In this document: piece after piece, positions 1-8,722 of the stretch
How positions within the stretch are numbered: position 1 is the first letter of the stretch
How the letters are laid out: each line of letters starts with the position of its first letter
Source of the DNA: Micromonospora cathayae
GTDB lineage: Bacteria > Actinomycetota > Actinomycetes > Mycobacteriales > Micromonosporaceae
NCBI RefSeq assembly: GCF_028993575.1
Contig: NZ_CP118615.1
Coordinates: 2,046,001 to 2,110,000, forward strand
Direction: 5' to 3'
Length of the DNA: 64,000 nucleotides
Notes under the pieces: generated by a model
Seen by the model: the letters and a program-made list of their open reading frames with translations, nothing else
The model's database searches: none
Told to the model about the DNA's origin: nothing
Made by a program: the position numbers and the translations under genes

Positions 1-142
1 TGGCGGTCACCAGCCAGCCGTGGGCCAGGTCCGGTACCGGTACGTCGGCGGCGTAGCGGGCGGTGCCGGTGACCTTGAGCGGGCCCTCGATCCGGGGACG
101 CGGGGCACCGACCGCACCGGGGGCGGGCGTGGGCGTGCTCAT
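1..142 (-). CDS. Molybdopterin-binding large subunit of aldehyde/xanthine dehydrogenase, N-terminus only
   Basis: Only the first 47 codons lie in the window; the gene runs off the left edge. The protein begins MSTPTPAPGAVG and contains PRIEGPLKVTGTARYAADV, the usual opening of the aldehyde oxidase/xanthine dehydrogenase a/b hammerhead domain (D-G-x-x-K-V-T-G-x-A-x-Y-x-x-D type). Its ATG overlaps the stop codon of the FAD subunit gene by 4 bases (ATGA), so the three subunit genes are translationally coupled in the order 2Fe-2S, FAD, molybdenum cofactor subunit, as in E. coli paoABC. The catalytic glutamate and cofactor-binding loops lie outside the window, so the substrate cannot be read. Confidence 0.85.
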   Translation of the reverse strand, partial: MSTPTPAPGAVGAPRPRIEGPLKVTGTARYAADVPVPDLAHGWLVTA

Positions 143-1158
143 CGGGTCCGCTCCCTTCCGGCGGGTCCGCCGGGCACGGCCGCCGCGAGGTCGCCGAGCA
201 CGGCCACCACGAGGTTGCGGGCCAGGGTCACCTTGTACGCGTTGTCGCGCAGCGGCTCGGCGGCGCTCAGGGCCAGGTCGGCGGCGGCCCGGAACCGGTC
301 GGCGGTGGGCCGGGCACCGTGCAGCGCCGCCTCGGCGGCCCCGGCCCGCCAGGGCCGCGACGCCACGCCGCCGAGGGCGATCCGCACGTCGTGCAGCACC
401 CCGTCGCGCAGGTCGAGGGCGGCGGCGACGGAGACGGTCGCGAAGGCGTACGACGCGCGTTCGCGGACCTTGCGGTAGCGCGACCGCAGGCGGCCGGCGG
501 ACCCGGGCAGGACGACTTCGGTGACCAGCGCGCCGGTCGGCAACGCGGTCTCCCGGTCCGGGCGGTCACCGACCGGCAGGTAGAACCGCGACAGCGGGAT
601 CTCCCCGGCGCCGTCGAGCGTCCGGTAGCGCACCACCGCGTCGAACGCGGCGAGCGCCACCGCCAGGTCCGACGGATGGGTGGCCGCGCAGTGCGCGGAG
701 TGGCCGAGCACCGCGTGGTTGTGGTGCACCCCGGTGATCGCGGCGCACCCGCTGCCGGGCGCCCGTTTGTTGCACGGCGCGTCGACGTCGGCGAAGTAGC
801 CGCACCGGGTCCGCTGCAACAGGTTGCCGCCGACGGTGGCCATGTTGCGCAGTTGGCCGGACGCGCCGGCCAGTACGGCCTGGGTCAGCGCCGGGAACCG
901 GCGGCGCACTCCGGGGTGCGCCGCCAGGTCGCTGTTCGTCGTGGTCGCGCCGACCACCAGCCCGCCGTCGGGTGTGTCCCGGACCCCGTCGAGGGGGAGC
1001 CGCCGTACGTCGACCAGCCGGGTCGGTTCCTCCACCCCGCACTTCATCAGGTCGACGAGGTTGGTGCCCCCGCCCAGGTACCGTGCGCCGGGATCCCCGG
1101 CGACCGCGGTGAGCGCGTCCCGGACCCGGTCCGGACGCAGGTAGGCGAACTCCCTCAC
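139..1158 (-). CDS. FAD-binding subunit of xanthine dehydrogenase/aldehyde oxidase (PaoB/YagS-like)
   Basis: 339 residues, the usual length for the medium subunit, which passes electrons between FAD and the Fe-S clusters. The FAD-binding PCMH-type signature YLGGGTNLVDLMK is at about residues 27-39 and SGQLRNMATVGGNL at about 100-113. Cysteines 119, 129, 138 and 157 form the spacing that in E. coli PaoB carries an extra [4Fe-4S] cluster, which points to a PaoABC-like aldehyde oxidoreductase rather than a plain xanthine dehydrogenase. I chose the GTG at 1158 because it overlaps the upstream stop (GTGA) and starts MREFAYLRP, a typical N-terminus. The open frame extends further upstream but only as a shadow of the 2Fe-2S gene. 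Confidence 0.9.
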   Translation of the reverse strand: MREFAYLRPDRVRDALTAVAGDPGARYLGGGTNLVDLMKCGVEEPTRLVDVRRLPLDGVRDTPDGGLVVGATTTNSDLAAHPGVRRRFPALTQAVLAGASGQLRNMATVGGNLLQRTRCGYFADVDAPCNKRAPGSGCAAITGVHHNHAVLGHSAHCAATHPSDLAVALAAFDAVVRYRTLDGAGEIPLSRFYLPVGDRPDRETALPTGALVTEVVLPGSAGRLRSRYRKVRERASYAFATVSVAAALDLRDGVLHDVRIALGGVASRPWRAGAAEAALHGARPTADRFRAAADLALSAAEPLRDNAYKVTLARNLVVAVLGDLAAAVPGGPAGRERTR

Positions 1159-1694
1159 GACGTCACCCCCTGCCGGAGCGCGGTCTCGCGGACCGCGCGC
1201 ACGATCGACGGGTACGCCCCGCAGCGGCACAGGTTGCCGCTCATCCGCTCGCGTACCTCGGCCTCGTCCAGGTCCGGTCGCCGGTCCGGTGTGTCGTCGG
1301 CGGTGACCGCGCTCGGCCAGCCGGCCGCGTACTCGGCGAGCATCCCGACCGCCGAGCAGATCTGCCCGGGGGTGCAGAAGCCGCACTGGAATCCGTCGAG
1401 GCGGACGAACGCCTCCTGGATCGGTGTCAGCCCGCCCTCGCCGGCCAGCCCCTCCACAGTGGTGATCGCCGCCTCGTCGGCGGTGACCGCGAGGACCAGG
1501 CAGGAGACCACCCGCCGGCCGTCGCGCAGCACCGTGCACGCACCGCACTGCCCGTGGTCGCACCCCTTCTTCGGCCCGGTGACGGCCAGGTCGTCCCGTA
1601 ACGCGTCGAGCAGCGTCCGACGGTTGTCCACCGTCAGCCGGTGCGTCACGTCGTTGACTCGTAGCGATATCTCGCTGCGGGTGTGGTCGTTCAT
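1155..1694 (-). CDS. 2Fe-2S subunit of aldehyde/xanthine dehydrogenase (PaoA/YagT-like)
   Basis: 179 residues. An N-terminal ferredoxin fold carries the plant-type cluster ligands C45, C50, C53 and C65 (GCDHGQCGACTV then VVSC). A C-terminal four-helix domain has the second cluster motifs GFQCGFCTPGQ (about 101-111) and GNLCRCGAYPSI. It is the first gene of the operon. The ATG at 1694 has a GAGG ribosome binding site and gives MNDHTRSEISLRVND. E. coli PaoA carries a Tat signal, but none is visible here, so the complex is probably cytoplasmic. No regulator of the operon is evident in the window. Confidence 0.92.
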   Translation of the reverse strand: MNDHTRSEISLRVNDVTHRLTVDNRRTLLDALRDDLAVTGPKKGCDHGQCGACTVLRDGRRVVSCLVLAVTADEAAITTVEGLAGEGGLTPIQEAFVRLDGFQCGFCTPGQICSAVGMLAEYAAGWPSAVTADDTPDRRPDLDEAEVRERMSGNLCRCGAYPSIVRAVRETALRQGVTS

Positions 1695-1861
1695 CGTCGT
1701 CCTCTTCCCGGCCGGAATGCAGGCGTGAAATGGCGTCCGAGATAACGAACAAAGCACTTATGGAATCAGTTCTCGAGGCGCGGCGTCTAGTTCAATGCTC
1801 GCGATTACTTGCCCGATCCTCCACAATTCCGGGAAGTGCCCCCGGGCTGCCGGCCCCGGCC

Positions 1862-1885
1862 GCGTCCGCGTCCGCGTCCGCGTCC
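1862..1885. repeat. Short tandem repeat, GCGTCC x4
   Basis: Four exact head-to-tail copies of the hexamer GCGTCC lie in the 220-bp gap between the 2Fe-2S subunit start and the methyltransferase stop. The repeat is in no supported reading frame and is probably slippage-derived. Confidence 0.8.
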
Positions 1886-1914
1886 ACCAGCGTGGAACCT
1901 CCCGGTGCTGCCGC

Positions 1915-2538
1915 TCAGCGGGCCGCCAACGCGTACGGTCGCGCCGGCACCCGGGGCCGTCGGCAGAAGTAGACGAAGGCCGGTGGCAGGTTCGCCCACA
2001 CCGTGCGGCCGGTCACCACCTCCTCGAACCGGTCGCCGAGCGCCCGCCGCAGCCGTCGGGCGGGCGGCGCCCAGCCGGTGAGCGAATAGGCGAACGTGGT
2101 GAACGCCCCGTCCGGGGCGAGCGCCCCGGTGACCGAGGTCAGCAGGTCGTCCTGCCGGCTCCCGGTGAACGCCGCCCACGGCAGCCCGCTGACGATGACG
2201 TCAGCCTGCCGGTGGCCCCGCTGCGCCAGCACCCGGTCGAGCTGCCGGGCGTCGGCCACGGCCACGTCGAGCCCCGGGTACCGGGCGGCCAGCAGGCCGG
2301 CGAACCGTTCGTTGACCTCGACCGCGAGGTGGTGACCGCGACCGGCGAGGCGGCGCTCGATGGCGGCCGTGAACGCGCCGGTGCCGGGGCCGAGTTCGAC
2401 GACCAGGGGGTCACCGCTGCGGGGTACGGGCGCGGTGACGAGGTCGGCCAGCGGTGCGCCGCTGGGTGCGACCGCGGCGACGGTGAACGGGTCCCGGAGG
2501 AACTCCCGCAGGAACGCTGTCCGATGGTGGCCGGTCAC
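1915..2538 (-). CDS. Class I SAM-dependent methyltransferase (phospholipid N-methyltransferase/KsgA-like)
   Basis: 207 residues. The SAM-binding motif I is VVELGPGTGAFTAAIERRL (about 46-64), followed by an acidic motif II (LAVEVNERF) and DVAVADARQLD. The sequence before motif I, FLREFLRDPFTVAAVAPSGAPLADLV, matches the family of small methyltransferases annotated as phospholipid methyltransferase or rRNA adenine dimethylase-like. The substrate is not determined. The ATG overlaps the stop of the upstream esterase gene by 4 bases, so both are co-translated. No transmembrane segment is present. Confidence 0.75.
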   Translation of the reverse strand: MTGHHRTAFLREFLRDPFTVAAVAPSGAPLADLVTAPVPRSGDPLVVELGPGTGAFTAAIERRLAGRGHHLAVEVNERFAGLLAARYPGLDVAVADARQLDRVLAQRGHRQADVIVSGLPWAAFTGSRQDDLLTSVTGALAPDGAFTTFAYSLTGWAPPARRLRRALGDRFEEVVTGRTVWANLPPAFVYFCRRPRVPARPYALAAR

Positions 2539-3539
2539 CGCCCGGCCCCCTGCCCGGACAGTTGCGGTCGGGCCGGTGCGGTCGCCGGGGCGAGGACCCG
2601 GGCGAGCCAGTCGGTACGGGCCCGCCGGGCCTGCGCCGAGAGCCGGGCCTGCGGGTACAGCGCGTCGAACCCGTGGAAGCCGCCCGGCCAGACGTGCAGT
2701 TCGGCCTGGCCGCCGGCGGCCCAGATCCGGGTGGCGTAGCCGACGGCCTCGTCCCGGAACACCTCGGCGGTGCCGGCGTCGACGTAGGTGTCCGGCAGGC
2801 CGGACAGGTCGGCGGCGGTCGCCGGGGAGACGTGACCGGGCACCTCGTCGTCGGCCAGGTCACCGAGCACCGACCGCCAGCCGAACTCGTTCATCTCGCG
2901 CGTCCACACCCCGGGTCCCCCCGCGTACTGGCGGCTGGAGGTGGTGTCGTTGCGGTGGTCGAGCATGGGGCAGATCAACATCTGGGCGGCGATCGGCGGG
3001 CCACCGAGGTCCCGGGCCAGCAGGGCGATGCCCGCGGTGAGACCACCGCCGGCGCTGACCCCGGCGACGACCAGGCGGTCCGGGTCGACCCCTAGTTCGT
3101 CGGCGTGCCCGGCCACCCACAGCAGGCCGCGGTAACAGTCGTCGACCAGGCTCGTGCCGGTGGCCTCCGGGGCCAGCCGGTAGTCCACCGAGACCACCAC
3201 GGCACCGAACCGGTCCAGCCACTCCAGGGGGATGTCGAGCTGCGAGAAGCGGTCGCCCATCACCATTCCGCCGCCGTGCATCCAGTAGACGCACGGGGCC
3301 GGGTCGGGGCGGTTCGGGCCGGTGGGGCGGAAGACGGAGAGCGGGAGGACCGTGCCGTCCGGGCCGGCGACGTCGATGTCGCGCCGGTCGACCGGCCGGC
3401 CGGCCAGCAGCGGCTCCACCGGCACCGACGAGAACCGCCGGATCTGGGGGAGCACCTCGCGGTTGAGCTCGGGTACGAGCGGCATGTCCGCCAGGAGGGC
3501 GCGCAGCTCGGGGTCGACGGGGGGACGTGCCAGGGACAT
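2535..3539 (-). CDS. Alpha/beta hydrolase, HSL/LipI-type esterase
   Basis: 334 residues, typical of the hormone-sensitive-lipase (family IV) esterases. The oxyanion-hole motif HGGG sits in YWMHGGGMVMGD, the nucleophile elbow is GVSAGGG with serine as nucleophile, the acid is probably the aspartate in YVDAGTAEVFRDEA, and the catalytic histidine is in GGFHGFD. This predicts hydrolysis of short-chain esters in the cytoplasm; there is no signal peptide. The ATG at 3539 gives MSLARPPVDPELRALLADM. The gene heads a two-gene unit with the methyltransferase (ATGA overlap) and follows a small ABM-type gene by about 45 bp, so all three may be one transcript. Confidence 0.88.
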   Translation of the reverse strand: MSLARPPVDPELRALLADMPLVPELNREVLPQIRRFSSVPVEPLLAGRPVDRRDIDVAGPDGTVLPLSVFRPTGPNRPDPAPCVYWMHGGGMVMGDRFSQLDIPLEWLDRFGAVVVSVDYRLAPEATGTSLVDDCYRGLLWVAGHADELGVDPDRLVVAGVSAGGGLTAGIALLARDLGGPPIAAQMLICPMLDHRNDTTSSRQYAGGPGVWTREMNEFGWRSVLGDLADDEVPGHVSPATAADLSGLPDTYVDAGTAEVFRDEAVGYATRIWAAGGQAELHVWPGGFHGFDALYPQARLSAQARRARTDWLARVLAPATAPARPQLSGQGAGR

Positions 3540-3583
3540 GGTGGGCTCCTCGTGTCGAAGGGGATGGGGAACAGCCGGGCGGC

Positions 3584-3889
3584 TCAGAGGGCGGCCCTGC
3601 CGCCGACCGGCACCTCGTCGCGGTACTCCGGCTCGCCGGCGATCAGCGGCTGGAGCCGGGCCACCAGGCCCTGCGCCTCGGCGGTGGCGAAGAACCTGTG
3701 GTGGGTCTCCTCGCTGGTCCAGCCCTCGGTGACGTGCACGACGTCCGGGTCGGCGGCGGACCGGCCGACCAGGAAGACGACGCAGTCCTCGTGCGCCAGC
3801 GACGGGGACGCGAGCAGGAACCCGACCAGCTCGTCGCCCCGTCCGGGCTGGGCGGTCATGGTGGCGTGGAAGCCGTAGCTGACGGTCAT
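3584..3889 (-). CDS. Small ABM-type (antibiotic biosynthesis monooxygenase fold) protein
   Basis: 101 residues with the pattern of the dimeric alpha/beta ABM fold: an N-terminal strand MTVSYGFHATMTAQPGRGDELVGFLL, a central DCVVFLV strand, and EGWTSEETHHRFFATAEAQGLVARLQPLI, where EGW-x-H is typical of ABM proteins. Members are cofactor-free monooxygenases or act on quinones and reactive aldehydes; the substrate here is unknown. The start at 3889 is the first ATG with a purine-rich stretch upstream. It lies about 45 bp upstream of the esterase gene and probably leads that operon. Confidence 0.75.
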   Translation of the reverse strand: MTVSYGFHATMTAQPGRGDELVGFLLASPSLAHEDCVVFLVGRSAADPDVVHVTEGWTSEETHHRFFATAEAQGLVARLQPLIAGEPEYRDEVPVGGRAAL

Positions 3890-4214
3890 CGGGCACTCTC
3901 CTCGGCGGCTGCCGCCTGATCCCGGCGGCGGCGACATCGGTTGTCGGAACCCACTTTCCGTGGCCTCCCGGCCGGCCCTCATCAGTCATCCGACTCCGGT
4001 AATCCGGGCCACCGGCGGCCGATGACCTAACCAGTCGTGGCGGATCAGGGCCGGTCACCGGCCCGGACGGGTGCGGCCGGCCCGGTTCGGCCCGGTGGGG
4101 ACGGTCCGGCCCGCCCGTCCCGCCCGGCGCGGAAGGTCCGGTGCCGGCACCCCGGCCCCGGGTTAGGTCATGTGACAGATGCCGGCGCGGCGGAGCGGTC
4201 GCACCATCGATGGC

Positions 4215-4817
4215 GTGACGCCACCAGGACCGGACCAGCCCGTCTCGCCGCCCACCGTGCTGCGGATGCGGGAGGTCCGCGACCGTGCCCTGCTCGACCT
4301 GGACGACGGGCCGGTCACGCCGTCGAACCGGGTCGACCTGCTGGCGATCACCCGCCTGCTGAACGTGCTGCTGGCGAGCCTGGTGGTGTCGTCGTTGCAG
4401 TACGAGCAGCACGCGCTGGGCGTCCGCGCGCCCTCGGACCGGCCGCTCGCGGAGCTCCTGTTCGCCGCCGCCGACCGGGACCGGGTCGACGCGCGGCGGC
4501 TCGCGGCCCGGATCCGGCAGCTCGGGTCCGTCGGCGAGTACGACCCGCAGCACCTGACCGCCCGGTCCCGGGTCGCCTTCCGGACGTTCCCTGACGGTGA
4601 CCTCGTCGGCGTCGTGACGCAGAACCTCGTCGGGGCGCGGATCCTCGTGCAGACGTTGCAGGAGGCGGTGCGCTGGGTCGGCGACGACGACCCCACCACC
4701 CGGCGGCTGCTGGAGCGGTTGCTGGAGGAGAAGGAGACGCAGGCCGACGAACTCAGCGCGCAGTCGGCTCGACGGCAGACGGCGGCAGAGCGTCCCGGAG
4801 CCCGGCCCGCGACGTGA
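4215..4817 (+). CDS. Ferritin-like-fold protein with degenerate metal site
   Basis: About 200 residues from the GTG at 4215 (MTPPGPDQP); an in-frame ATG at 4179 would add 12 residues. The core LNVLLASLVVSSLQYEQHALGV, LLFAAADRDRVDARRLAARIRQLG and ARILVQTLQEAVRWVGDD...LLERLLEEKETQADEL follows the helix pattern of bacterioferritin/Dps-like proteins, including the length of the connecting segments. Most expected ferroxidase ligands (E-x-x-H pairs) are replaced (DRDRVD, EKETQAD), so iron oxidation is doubtful. Its 3' end overlaps the convergent LuxR-family gene by 65 bases in another frame. The family call is inference from pattern only. Confidence 0.55.
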   Translation: MTPPGPDQPVSPPTVLRMREVRDRALLDLDDGPVTPSNRVDLLAITRLLNVLLASLVVSSLQYEQHALGVRAPSDRPLAELLFAAADRDRVDARRLAARIRQLGSVGEYDPQHLTARSRVAFRTFPDGDLVGVVTQNLVGARILVQTLQEAVRWVGDDDPTTRRLLERLLEEKETQADELSAQSARRQTAAERPGARPAT

Positions 4818-7542
4818 CCCCCAGCTTGGGGAAGATCCGGTACAGGTGGGCGCCGACGGTCCGGTGCGACAGGTACAGCCGCTCGGCGATCTGCTTGTTG
4901 GTCAGCCCGCCCGCCGCCAACTGGGCGATCTGGAGTTCCTGCGCGGTCAACGTGGTCAGGTCGCCCCGCTGCCGGGGGACCGGTCGGTAGCCGCTGGCGC
5001 GCAGCTCACCGGCCACCCGGGCGAGCCAGGGTTCGGCCGACATGGCGGCGAACCCGTCCCGGGCGGCGAGCAGGTGCCGTCGGGCGTCCGCCGCGGACCG
5101 GGTCCGGCGCAGCTTCTCCCCGAGCGCCAGCCGTACCCGGGACGCCTCGAACAGCCACCGTTCCGTCGCCGGGTCGGCGAGCACGGCCGCCAGCCGGGCC
5201 ACCGGTTCGTCGCCGCCCAGCACGAGGGCTTCCGCGCCGGCCTGGAGCAGGGCCATCCGGGACGACAGCACCCCCACGTCCGCGTCCCGCATCGCCTGGA
5301 CGTGGGCCCTGGCCTCGGCTGTCCGCCCGGTCCGTACGGCCGCCTCGACCAGGTCGAACATCACCCAGGTGCAGTGCGGCACGTAGGCGGCGAGCACGCC
5401 GGGCGGGCTCATCGCGGCGGCGTACCCGAAGGCGGCGTCGAAGTCGCCCTGTCCCGCCGCGGCCAGCGCCCGAGGGTGGTGTGCGAACAGCGCGGCGGCG
5501 GCCACGCCACGGGGCAACGCCCAGTGGGTGATCTCGTCGGCGAGCGCGTACGCCTCGTCGAACCGTCCCCGGCCGGCGGCGATGATCGCCCGGTTGTACC
5601 GGAAGTACCAGCCGAAGAACGCGAATCCGCTGGTGTCGCAGATCCGCTGACCCTCGGCGGCGAGTTCCTCGGCCTCGTCCCACCGGCCCACCAGGTAGTC
5701 GTCGAGGCACAGGTGCATCAGGGCCCCGAGGTGCCGGCGGGGCGCGCCTCCGTTCCGGCCGTGCCGGACCAGCCGCCAGGACGGCTCCCGGCAGTCGCCG
5801 AGGCGGTCGAGGTACACCGAGGCGGTACCGATCCGCATGATGCGGGTGGGGTCGGCGTCGGCGGTCAGCGTCCGCAGGACCGCGTCGACGCGCGGCAGCG
5901 CCGCCGGTCCGGTGCGTACCGGATCGGGAAAGCTGTCGCTGGCCAGGGCGAGCACGTCCGGCGGCTGCGGCCGGATCCGGCGCAGCACCGAGAAGAACGG
6001 CTCCCAGTACTCCGGGGTGCTGCCGTACCAGGACAGCAGCAGCAGGGTGTGCATGGCCTCGACCAGGGCCGGGTCGTCGGCCTGGTAGCCGTGGTCGCCG
6101 GTCTCGATGGCCCCGGCCAGCAGCCGGTGGGCGGTGCTCACGTCACCGTCGCCGTTGATCATGAGGAAGGCGGTCGCGTTGGCCGCGTGCAGCGAGCCGG
6201 CGGCGTCCGGGGCCGCCCGACGGGCATCGGTCAGCAGGATCTTGGCGTCGTCGATGGTGCCGCTGGCCTCCGCGCCGATGTACGCGGCCTCGGCGAGCCG
6301 CCGGCCCCGACCGGCGCTCGTGGTGCTCAGTTCGGCGGCGCGGACCAGGGCGGTCACCGCCGCGAACCCGTCCCCCCGGAGCATCACCCGGTGCGCGGCG
6401 TCCTCGAGAAGTTCCGCCACCGCCTCGTCCGGCCCGGTGGCGGCCGCCGCGAGGTGCCACGCGCGGCGTTCCCGGTCGTCAGGGAGAGCGCCGGCGAGGG
6501 CGACGTGGGCGGTGCGGCGCTCCTCGTGGGTGGACATCGCCACGACCGCCGACCGGATCAGCGGATGCCGGAACGCGATCCGGGCCGTCGGGTCGTCCAC
6601 CCGGACCAGTTGGGCCCGCTCGGCCGGAGCGAGGTCGGCCAGGCTGGACCCGGCGGGCAGGGCGGCGCGGAGCACCCGGACGTCACCAGTGCCCTCGAAG
6701 GTGGCGAGCAGCAGCACCCGCCGGGTCGCCTCGGGCAGCCCGGTGAGCCGGGCCGCGAAGATCGCTTGCAGCCGGTCGCTGAGCGGGACCACCTCGGGCT
6801 GCGTCCCGGTGCGCTGCGCCGACCCCAGCAGCGTGGCGGGCAGCTCCATCAGCGCGAGCGGATTGCCCCGGGCGAGATCGAGCAGACGTCGCCGTATCCG
6901 GGCCGGCAGTTGCGGGTGCCGCAGGTCGACCAGGTGTCCGGCCGCCTCGTCGTCGAGCGGTTCCAGCACCTGCTCGGACAGCCCCCGCAGGTCGAGGAAG
7001 CTCACCGCGCCCGCTCGGGCCGCCACCAGCAGCCCGGCCCGGTGGCCCGCCAACCGCCGGGCCACGAAGCCGAGGACGACGGCGCTCGCCCGGTCGATCC
7101 AGTGCACGTCGTCGACCAGCAGCACGACCGGCGTGTCGGCCGCGAGTTCCGTGACCAGCAGCAGCGCGGCGTTGCACACCAGGAGGACGTCCGGGGGCGC
7201 GCCGGCACCGAAGCCGAGCGCCACCGACAGCGCCTCGCGCGGACCGGACGGGAGGCGGTCCAGCGTCGCGTGCACCGGCAGCAGCAACTGGTGTAGCCCG
7301 GAGTAGCTGACGTCGGCCTCGAACTCCGACCCGGAGGCCCGCAGCACCCGCATCCCGTCGGCGAGGGCGAGTTCCGTCACGGCAGCCAGCAGGGCGGACT
7401 TGCCGACGCCCGGTTCACCACAGATCAGCCGTGCGCCGCCGCCCTGGCGTACCCCGTCGAGGAACCCGGAGAGACGTGCCAGTTCGTCGTGCCGCCCGAA
7501 CAGTTCGATACCGGCCACCCAATACCTCACGCGCGCCGTCAT
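4753..7542 (-). CDS. LuxR-family transcriptional regulator with AAA ATPase domain (LAL type)
   Basis: 929 residues. The order is an N-terminal AAA_16 ATPase with Walker A GEPGVGKSALL (about 42-52) and Walker B VVLLVDDVHWID, a long helical TPR-like middle, and a C-terminal LuxR helix-turn-helix LTAQELQIAQLAAGGLTNKQ... ending near the C-terminus. Large ATP-binding LuxR regulators usually activate catabolic or secondary-metabolite genes. I chose the ATG at 7542 (MTARVRYWVAGIELFGRHDEL); the frame stays open further upstream without protein-like sequence. A GTG a few codons in (VAGIELFGR) is an alternative start. The target may be the neighbouring SDR or AraC gene, but no operator is recognised. 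Confidence 0.9.
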   Translation of the reverse strand: MTARVRYWVAGIELFGRHDELARLSGFLDGVRQGGGARLICGEPGVGKSALLAAVTELALADGMRVLRASGSEFEADVSYSGLHQLLLPVHATLDRLPSGPREALSVALGFGAGAPPDVLLVCNAALLLVTELAADTPVVLLVDDVHWIDRASAVVLGFVARRLAGHRAGLLVAARAGAVSFLDLRGLSEQVLEPLDDEAAGHLVDLRHPQLPARIRRRLLDLARGNPLALMELPATLLGSAQRTGTQPEVVPLSDRLQAIFAARLTGLPEATRRVLLLATFEGTGDVRVLRAALPAGSSLADLAPAERAQLVRVDDPTARIAFRHPLIRSAVVAMSTHEERRTAHVALAGALPDDRERRAWHLAAAATGPDEAVAELLEDAAHRVMLRGDGFAAVTALVRAAELSTTSAGRGRRLAEAAYIGAEASGTIDDAKILLTDARRAAPDAAGSLHAANATAFLMINGDGDVSTAHRLLAGAIETGDHGYQADDPALVEAMHTLLLLSWYGSTPEYWEPFFSVLRRIRPQPPDVLALASDSFPDPVRTGPAALPRVDAVLRTLTADADPTRIMRIGTASVYLDRLGDCREPSWRLVRHGRNGGAPRRHLGALMHLCLDDYLVGRWDEAEELAAEGQRICDTSGFAFFGWYFRYNRAIIAAGRGRFDEAYALADEITHWALPRGVAAAALFAHHPRALAAAGQGDFDAAFGYAAAMSPPGVLAAYVPHCTWVMFDLVEAAVRTGRTAEARAHVQAMRDADVGVLSSRMALLQAGAEALVLGGDEPVARLAAVLADPATERWLFEASRVRLALGEKLRRTRSAADARRHLLAARDGFAAMSAEPWLARVAGELRASGYRPVPRQRGDLTTLTAQELQIAQLAAGGLTNKQIAERLYLSHRTVGAHLYRIFPKLGVTSRAGLRDALPPSAVEPTAR

Positions 7543-7681
7543 GGCCGGTCGGCCGCCGGCCTGTCCCGGAGCGGCTCCCGCACCACCCGGAGCCGCTCCG
7601 GGCACGCTACCCCCGGTGACCCGCCGTAGGCTCCCTCCGCCGGGCAGACGGCAGGATCGCGCAAGAGATCGCGCGTTCTGG

Positions 7682-8596
7682 TCAACCGCCGCGCCGGGCC
7701 GCCGGCGCGCCGGGCCGGGCGTGGCCGTGCAGGCGGACGGCGTCCCGCCGTGGCGGGCCACCGAACAGCCGGCGGTACTCGCGGCTGAACTGGGCGGGAC
7801 TCTCGTAACCGACGTGGCGGCTGACGCCGGCGATGTCGCTGGGGTTGGCGGCGAGCAGCAGTCGGGCGTGTTGCAGGCGGATCTGCTTCTGGTACTGGAT
7901 GGGGCTCATCGAGGTGACGGCCAGGAAGTTGCGGTGGAACGCCGAGACGCTCATACCCACCTGCTGGGCCACCTCCTCGACCCGGAAGGGCTGCGCGTAG
8001 TTGTCCCGGATCCACTGCACGGCCCGCGCGATGTGGCTGAGGCTGCTGTCCGGTAGGCCGAACTGGCGCAGCACCGCGCTCTGTCCGCCGGTGAGCAGCC
8101 GCCAGATGATCTCCCGCTTGATCAGGGGCGCGAGCATCGGAATGTCCCGGGGCTGGTCGAGCAGGCGCAGCAGGCGGACGGCGGCGTCGAGTAGCTCGGC
8201 GGAGGCGGTACTGACGACCAGACCGGCGGGCGTGCCGGGGGCCACGTCCGGTAGTTCCGCCGGGTCCGCCTGCAACAGCACCTCGGCGACGGCTGCCGGC
8301 GGCAGGGTCAGCCCGAAACCGAGCGCGGGTTCCCCGGGGGTGGCGCGGGCGAAGTACGCGGTCACCGGCAGGTCGACCGAAGCGACGAGGTACTCCCCAG
8401 CGTGGTACTCGTACAGGCGGTCGCCCAGGGCGAACCGTTTGGTCCCCTGGGCGACCAGGGCCAGCACCTTGCCGTAGGTGGTGGGGGTCGGCGGGGTGGG
8501 CCGGTCGGCGCGGAAGATCCGCACGTCGTCGATGCCCGTACTCAGATCGGGCCGGGCGTGCCGGACCAACAGGGCGCGCAACTCGTCGAGCGGCAT
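7682..8596 (-). CDS. AraC-family transcriptional regulator
   Basis: 304 residues. The N-terminal half (DVRIFRADRPTPPTPTTYGKVLALVAQGTKRF...YHAGEYLVASVDLPV) matches the AraC_N cupin-like domain (PF06719 type). The C-terminal half has two helix-turn-helix motifs: EEVAQQVGMSVSAFHRNFLA and IAGVSRHVGYESPAQFSREY. This is the common pattern of regulators placed next to an SDR or aldo-keto reductase they control, and an SDR gene lies immediately upstream on the same strand. The ATG at 8596 (MPLDELRALLVRHA) is preferred over an upstream in-frame codon whose extension (GCRPGRCLNGS) is not family-like. Confidence 0.9.
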   Translation of the reverse strand: MPLDELRALLVRHARPDLSTGIDDVRIFRADRPTPPTPTTYGKVLALVAQGTKRFALGDRLYEYHAGEYLVASVDLPVTAYFARATPGEPALGFGLTLPPAAVAEVLLQADPAELPDVAPGTPAGLVVSTASAELLDAAVRLLRLLDQPRDIPMLAPLIKREIIWRLLTGGQSAVLRQFGLPDSSLSHIARAVQWIRDNYAQPFRVEEVAQQVGMSVSAFHRNFLAVTSMSPIQYQKQIRLQHARLLLAANPSDIAGVSRHVGYESPAQFSREYRRLFGGPPRRDAVRLHGHARPGAPAARRGG

Positions 8597-8722
8597 GGAC
8601 CCATTCAAGCACCGCCCCGGCCGGCACCCCACCGCCCACGGACCCGGGAGACCGTGGACGCCCCGCGACGCTCGCCGGGTCCGGGTCCGGGCCTGACCCC
8701 GAGCCCCGAGCCCGGAGCCCGA

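Noticed and set aside
319..1728. Long plus-strand frame (469 codons) over the oxidoreductase operon
   Set aside because: Low-complexity Arg/Gly/Pro translation opposite well-conserved FAD and 2Fe-2S subunit genes.
4846..7296. 816-codon plus-strand frame opposite the LuxR regulator
   Set aside because: Shadow frame; no motifs, and the minus frame has Walker and helix-turn-helix motifs.
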